Assembly (NCBI RefSeq): GCF_022376445.1
Contig: NW_025955274.1
Span: forward strand, 1 to 46,495
DNA: 46,495 nucleotides
Direction: 5' to 3'
DNA from: Fomitopsis serialis
Taxonomy: Eukaryota; Basidiomycota; Agaricomycetes; Polyporales; Fomitopsidaceae
The translations under genes and the position numbers were made by a program. Below the pieces are notes generated by a model. The model saw only the letters and a list, made by a program, of their open reading frames with translations, did no database searches and was not told where the DNA came from. The first letter of the stretch is position 1. Each line of letters begins with the position of its first letter. Shown here piece after piece: positions 41,337 to 46,495 of this stretch.

Positions 41337-44222
41337 TCAAAGCATCCCGAATCCGTCTTCGGCGTCGTCGCCGCCCCAACCAGCTGCACCCATCTCTTCG
41401 TGCATATGCGAATCATCTGGAGAACTTGGTGAGGCTGGGCGGTCTTCAATCGGGTTCTTATCCTCAACGCCAGAGGGCGTCTCAGGAAGAGCTGGCACTG
41501 GTTTCGCCAATCCAGCGCTGGGTTGCTGAGTTTGGTACCAGGAAATTTGAACCTGACCGATAGTCGAAATGCTTGTGCCCTTCGATAATGCCTGCGCCGA
41601 CAGGCGTTGAATACGAAATCATGACGTACGTCGTTGCACTCACCTGCTCTGCGGCCATCCTCGATTTGAAGCCGACTATTGTATCACCGTCGTCTGTGGT
41701 GTCTACAGACTCAACTTGACCACCCGGCTGGCATACGATGTTAAGACCAGTCCTGTTGATCGTGAAAGGGCTACCTACCTCGTACCAGTCACGAACTGCC
41801 TGCACGTTGTCGCCACTGATGCCTTTGAGCAGAAGTTTTTTCGGACGAAGATCGAGCTTCATGCTGCCCCTTGGGGGGCCACCACGCATGGCACCGCGAT
41901 AGCCTCCGCGAAGCACCCGGCCCCTCGCACGACCTCTGTACGGTCGGTGGGTACTGCTGGGATAGGTACCCTCGGCGGCATCTGATAAGCCGAGACTCGC
42001 AGCCTGTGGTTCATCGAGTCAAAATCATGGCCTGGACACGCCCCGATGGACTGCTTACCTCCGCTTTCAGCTTGGCCAGCATTGCCTTCAGCTCCTCCGT
42101 GTTCTCCTCGCCCTCGCCGTCCGTAGCCGCGACGGCATGCAATTCTAGCTCCTTATCCAGGCGTTCACGCTCTAATCGCAGCTTATCCTCCACGCTCGGA
42201 GTAGCACTCCTTGCTTTCTTGATAGCGGGCGCAGGCGGTGTACTGCTAGTGGGTGGCGGTGTTTGAGGGGTCGACGAGGATGGCTTCATCTCCTCGCCAG
42301 CTTCCGCAAGCGGGTCATTATGGTTTTCTTCTCCTCACCGGAGGTCGTGGAGAGCTGCGCCATGAGAGATTTCTGCTCGGCGATCTGCTGCTCCAGCAGT
42401 TTTTGCTTCGCGGCTAACGCTGCAGCTGCTGAAGGAGCCGTCGAAGGCTTTCGTGCTCGCGTCGAGGTGGAGGGTACGGGTTGAGAAGTGGAAGCTTCTG
42501 TGGAAGCAGAAGCAGAAGCAGCTGGTGAGGCGTCCTTCACAGCTAGATTTGCTACGAGAGGTGCAGACGCAGCAAGAGCGCGCTGACCAGCCTGGCCATG
42601 GGCGCCCATGGGTCGATGCCAGAATACCTTGACGAACCTATTCCCGAAGACGGCGTCCTCCGATTTCCATGCGGCCAACGCCTGATCGTGATTGGAGAAT
42701 GTGACGAGCGCCTTCGCGCTGACCGCGTCAACGGCGACGTTGGTGACCGTACCGAAACGCTTAAACCACTCGTTGACGGAGCCAAGGCTGAGTTTGTCTT
42801 CTGGAATCTTCTCCACGACGAGCGTCTTGTCATTACGCCTCTCAGGACGGAAACTCTGTGCGTCTCCTCCAAAGATGCCGTGCCCTCCGCGACCACCGCC
42901 TCCTCGTCCACCTCGAGAACCCCGCATTCCTGTAGGTTGGTACGGTATTGACGGGCCTGCCATATCGACGTCCTGAGGGCCTGCCATCATCCCATTCACA
43001 CCATTCGGCGCGTGGGTCCGTTCATCGGATTTACGCTCGGAGTGTTCGAATCCTGCATGATTGGCTCTGCCCGAGGACCTGATCTCTGGTAATTGCGGAC
43101 GGTCGTCTTGTGGTCTATGTGGGGTAAGATCTTGGATGACAGGAAGCTCTCCAGGTTTCCTCGCTATATGGTTACTTCCGTCGCCTTCTCTGGGTATCAT
43201 GGGCGCGCGAGGGTACATAGGTCGATTGCCCGTGGACGGACCTGCCCCTGCATTGGCCTCATATCCATGCGCTCGTGAGGGTCGTAAGCAGCGTTTGGCG
43301 CGCCAGCAACGTTGCCCATCCCATTGGCCATCATGGGCATGAAGGGCACCCCGCCATTCATCGGGAACAATTGCGAAGGGATGACGGCGTCCTCGCCATG
43401 GCTATACTTGCAGAAGGCACCGCGAGCGCAATACCCATTGTCTGCGCAAGTACGTTAGGCAAGAAGGCATGATAAGGGACCTATGACTCACTGTAGTAGT
43501 CGCGGCAGACTCCTTTCATTGCCCTGGTGGTTGGTACCGACCATGACCATTCTGCATACCCATGGGCCCGTTGCCCATGCCCATCCCGCCATCCATGAAG
43601 TCCCCTCTCCCGGTCAGACCCATTCTCGCCGATTGACCACCCCATGATGACCGGTGAGCATCGTTGCGTCCATGTCGCGAGAACTGACCATCGCGGTCTA
43701 AGCGCGGACCTTTAGCTGGCGGTCGGGGTCGCGGTCGTCGCCCTCGAAACTTCGCTTTCGTCCTCGTTCCGGAGGTATTGGTCCTGCGGAAGCCATGACG
43801 GCATCTAATGGAATGGGTATGCCGGCGTCGCCGTTGGATGGAGGAAACCCTGAAGAGGGAGATGTGGCAGAGTATGGGAGGTAGGATTTTGTCCGTAGTG
43901 CGGTGAAGAGGGTGTCGACGAAAGTACCAGTCTCTGATTGACCAAAAGCAGTTGGTGAATGAGCAAACTTAAGGCAGCTTGCGGCGCACCCTTTTCTAGG
44001 AACTCCTCCAATTGTCCTGCCAGCTCCTTCCGCATCTCGTTCTCAGGCGCATTGTGCTTCAAAGGGCAAGGATGTAGTCTCCGAGGGCCCCGGGCTCTGC
44101 ATCACATCTACACAACAATCAGAACACGTACATCAACTGGCGTGGGGTTAGTCTTACATTGGTTCAAGAGACCTGACTAGCCATGGCTTGAGGATGTTTG
44201 CAGTCTCCGGGTCAAAGAGCAT
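41337..44222 (-). CDS. RBM26/27-like RNA-binding protein (PWI-like, CCCH, RRM)
   Basis: Seven exons on the minus strand (44222-44158, 44107-43990, 43933-43492, 43441-42059, 42003-41779, 41727-41644, 41591-41337). Domain order: an N-terminal PWI-like helical domain (MLFDPETANILKPWLVRSLEP, GDYILALLKHNAPENE); a basic, Gly/Met-rich segment; a CCCH finger of C-x8-C-x5-C-x3-H spacing (from CRDYY to KYSH); an RRM (KTLVVEKIPEDKLSLGSVNEW to NRFVKVFWHRP); a coiled coil (AAKQKLLEQQIAEQKSLM); a second RRM-like fold (PKKLLLKGI, VESVDTTDDGDTIVGFKS); an acidic end. Animal RBM26/27 act in nuclear exosome targeting of poly(A) RNA. Five single bases appear to be missing (near 44,062, 43,730, 43,520, 43,235 and 42,294); with them all phases agree and the length is about 858. 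Confidence 0.85.
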
Positions 44223-45270
44223 ACTCTGCGCGGACAGGGACGCAGATGCGAATGAAGGATAGGGTGGTGAGTATATGCGAACTGCAAGCGAGTGGTGGTC
44301 CGAACAGTAGCCTGAAGTCGTAGTTTCATAGAGGCGTCAAACTTCCGGTGGTTCCCATCACGTGCGCCCTTCCTCTCCGAGTCGGGTGTACTCTGGTGTA
44401 CTTCGACTTGACTTCGACTCTGAAGTGCTCACTCAGGCTGGCTGTGCTGCTGAGCCCTACTGCGACGCAACTTACTGAACTGTGCTACAATGCTTCACGC
44501 CCATCAAATGCAAGTCCCGGACCATTATCTCGTCTGTGAGCAGTGATTCTGCGTCAGAGCGTCTCGTGGGCATGGAATGTGTGCCAGCGCAGCCGGTTCA
44601 GCCTCGCCGTTCGCATTATGTGATGCCGCTATCTCTCGAATTGTATGTGTGCTGGCATCTTCAGTAATGACGAGGGACTCTTGTTTTAGATCGTCCGACA
44701 TGAACAGCGAACAACCGGACTAAGTACTAGTATGCTCGAGGTGGTCCCTGTCCACCGGCTGACCTTATGTGAGTCGCGGCGGCAAGTCGCAACGAATACG
44801 TTGCGCATGCTCACGATGGCCAGCTATGTAGTGTTCCCAAGGCAACCATGACCTGTGTAAAGGCCTTCCATGATGACCCGTAACGTTGATATTTGGAAGA
44901 TACGCCGGTGCGACTTCCAGTCATAGCCTGATACATCCAGATACAGGATAGACATTGCATCGGCTGGTGTCAAATGTATGCGCGGCTATGTGCCGTTGTT
45001 GGAGATCATTTGGACCGGCTTTGCCCAAGCGTTGCCTGCGACCACGTTTCACTGAAGTTGCGCCGCCATGTGATAGCTTCCGATCAAAGACAGATCCTGC
45101 TACATGGGGACACGTACGACATCGCCGCGGCCCATCATGACACGTCCGCGGATACATAAGGTATCGCAAGTGCGTATCGATGTCGCAAGGTCTTTCCGCA
45201 CAAGCATCTTGTCTCTGACCTTGCTTCAGTCTGGTTCACTTAGATAGACACCCAGTGCGCTGTACAAATC
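44223..45270. other. 1-kb intergenic region between divergent genes
   Basis: Lies between the RBM26/27-like start (44222, minus) and the GNAT copy 2 start (45271, plus). Both promoters must be here. No gene, tRNA or repeat is recognised; short frames at 44,348-44,667 and 44,921-45,169 have no supporting features. Confidence 0.5.
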
Positions 45271-46386
45271 ATGATGGTACCAGAGAAGAGACAACTGAGC
45301 GGTCGACTCTTCTCAACTGCCGCGAAGTCTCAGTTAAAGCCAAAGGTCGAATTGCTTCGTTATGGTGCGTGCTACCCATTTCTAGGGGTTGGCTCTATGT
45401 GTTGACCACTATGCATTTGTTGATAGCGGATGTGCCTCGCACGGTCGAGCGAATGATGTACGCTCGTAACGAGAGTGTCTTACATCATTACGTCTTTGAC
45501 ACGCCGGTAAACAAAGTAACTCTCGTGCACTATGGGCCAGCGTGATTGAACTCTATTCGATCCAGGACGCAGATAAAAATCCTACTTTACCATACCGCGA
45601 CCGGATACAGATATTTCTGAGCTGGACGGACGGCGTACGCAGGCATGAACTCCTGACAGTCAACCGCGGTGATTCCGTGTTACTTTAGTAGGTCGCCCTA
45701 CGCTGTGGAAATAGCTGGTTGAATAGCTCACGTCCTGATTTTAGTTCGCCTGCTCCTGAATCCGTCTGTAAGCGGCGAAAGGCCGGTAACAAGGTCATTC
45801 GCAGCTTGATTCAACGCATGTTGAGTGTGTTCTATCTATTCTACACGAAAGAACAGCGCAAAGTATGTCATATGTCCTGGAAATACGCACTATCAACTGA
45901 GTGACTTCGTCAGCGTACGGCAGAGTTAGACGAGGTCTCCAGCGCCGCGATCACGATTGCACTGGGCGATAGGCTGCCAGAACTCATCTCTCTCGTTAAC
46001 CTTGTCACTGCCGCCGAAAAGCAGGGCTAGGATATGCCTCCTCGCTCGTCAACTTTCTCTTGGACCTCGTGCGCTCTGTCCAAATTCATGATCCTCCGCT
46101 TGACTGAGTCTCTTTCGCCATGATACAGGCCGCTGCGCAGGGTCGAGGCGTGTGGTTATTGACACATGATCAGACTGTCGGCTTCTACGAACGCTTTGGC
46201 TTCAAGAAGGTCGGGCAATTCAGCGTTGGGGAACACAATCCGACCTGGACCGAAGACCCTATCACAAATTGCATCGTAAGTCCTCGTCGTATGGTATTAT
46301 AGCCGCAGCGCACTAAGTCGATCTTCGCTTCACAGCTTCTCTGGGAGCCAGATACCGATCTGTCGAAGGCCCGCCAGCAACAGTAA
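45271..46386 (+). CDS. GNAT-family N-acetyltransferase, copy 2
   Basis: Seven exons matching copy 1 in number and nearly in size (45271-45364, 45427-45506, 45566-45687, 45745-45862, 45914-46068, 46129-46275, 46336-46386), about 255 residues when corrected. Reads KSQLKPKVELLRYADVPRTVERMMYARN, LSWTDGVRRHELLTVNRGDS, SPAPESVCKRRKAGN, ITIALGDRLPELISLVNLVTAAEKQG, then GYASSLVNFLLDL, RGVWLLTHDQTVGFYERFGFKK and NPTWTEDPITNCILLWEPD. At 46,026-46,028 the acetyl-CoA loop, which in copy 1 reads KQGLGYAS, has one base too few, giving a premature TAG; exon 5 is one base shorter than in copy 1. This is either a recent loss-of-function change or a sequencing error. Alternative: a young pseudogene. Confidence 0.75.
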
Positions 46387-46495
46387 CAACTTTCCTCAGT
46401 CGGCATTGTGATTGTCGGACCATACCATCAGCCGTCGTTACGGCCACGCGCGCCCACTGGCCTTAGACTACTGTGGATTGTGTTTGAATGAAGAT
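46387..46495. other. 3' flank of GNAT copy 2
   Basis: Last 109 bases of the window; no feature is recognised. Confidence 0.4.

Overview
This is nuclear DNA of a filamentous basidiomycete, probably an Agaricomycete and possibly Polyporales-like. Coding DNA is GC-rich, genes are cut by many 50-80 nt GT-AG introns, intergenic distances are short, and the proteins (WDR70, double-bromodomain BDF1, FANCM/Mph1, RBR ligase, PXA protein, Helitron helicase debris) have a basidiomycete character. Exon joins below were worked out by hand from splice sites, reading phase and family conservation; there is no transcript evidence.

1-6.7 kb is the most distinctive part. A Ctr copper transporter gene followed by a BIM1-like (LPMO-like X325, copper-brace, GPI-anchored) gene is present twice in tandem, all on the + strand: CTR-1 (471-1237), BIM1-1 (1882-2717), CTR-2 (4569-5337), BIM1-2 (5886-6737). 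Exon number and phases agree between copies, and promoter blocks were copied too. In Cryptococcus the BIM1 protein works with Ctr1 in copper import, so this looks like a co-duplicated copper-acquisition module.

8-25 kb holds housekeeping genes: an unknown protein, mercaptopyruvate sulfurtransferase (-) divergent from V-ATPase subunit C (+), frataxin, an unknown protein (-) divergent from WDR70 (+), the BET protein BDF1 and a G-patch/zinc-finger protein (-). 12.6-15.1 kb is a long stretch without a recognisable gene.

25-31.5 kb carries FANCM/Mph1 (apparently with a 4-nt microexon) convergent with an RBR E3 ligase. 31.8-34 kb is a decayed mobile-element island: a broken Helitron helicase tail, an OB-fold-like unknown gene and the 3' end of a SAM methyltransferase gene cut off at the island edge. 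34-46 kb has 6-phosphogluconolactonase, a PXA-domain protein, a single-pass membrane protein, two GNAT acetyltransferase paralogs and, between them, an RBM26/27-like RNA-binding protein.

Many otherwise conserved genes need single-base corrections to stay in frame, nearly always one missing base (sulfurtransferase, membrane protein, RBM26/27-like gene with five, both GNAT genes; BDF1 has a compensating pair). This pattern points to residual indel errors in the assembly rather than widespread gene death, and should be remembered when reading the protein lengths.
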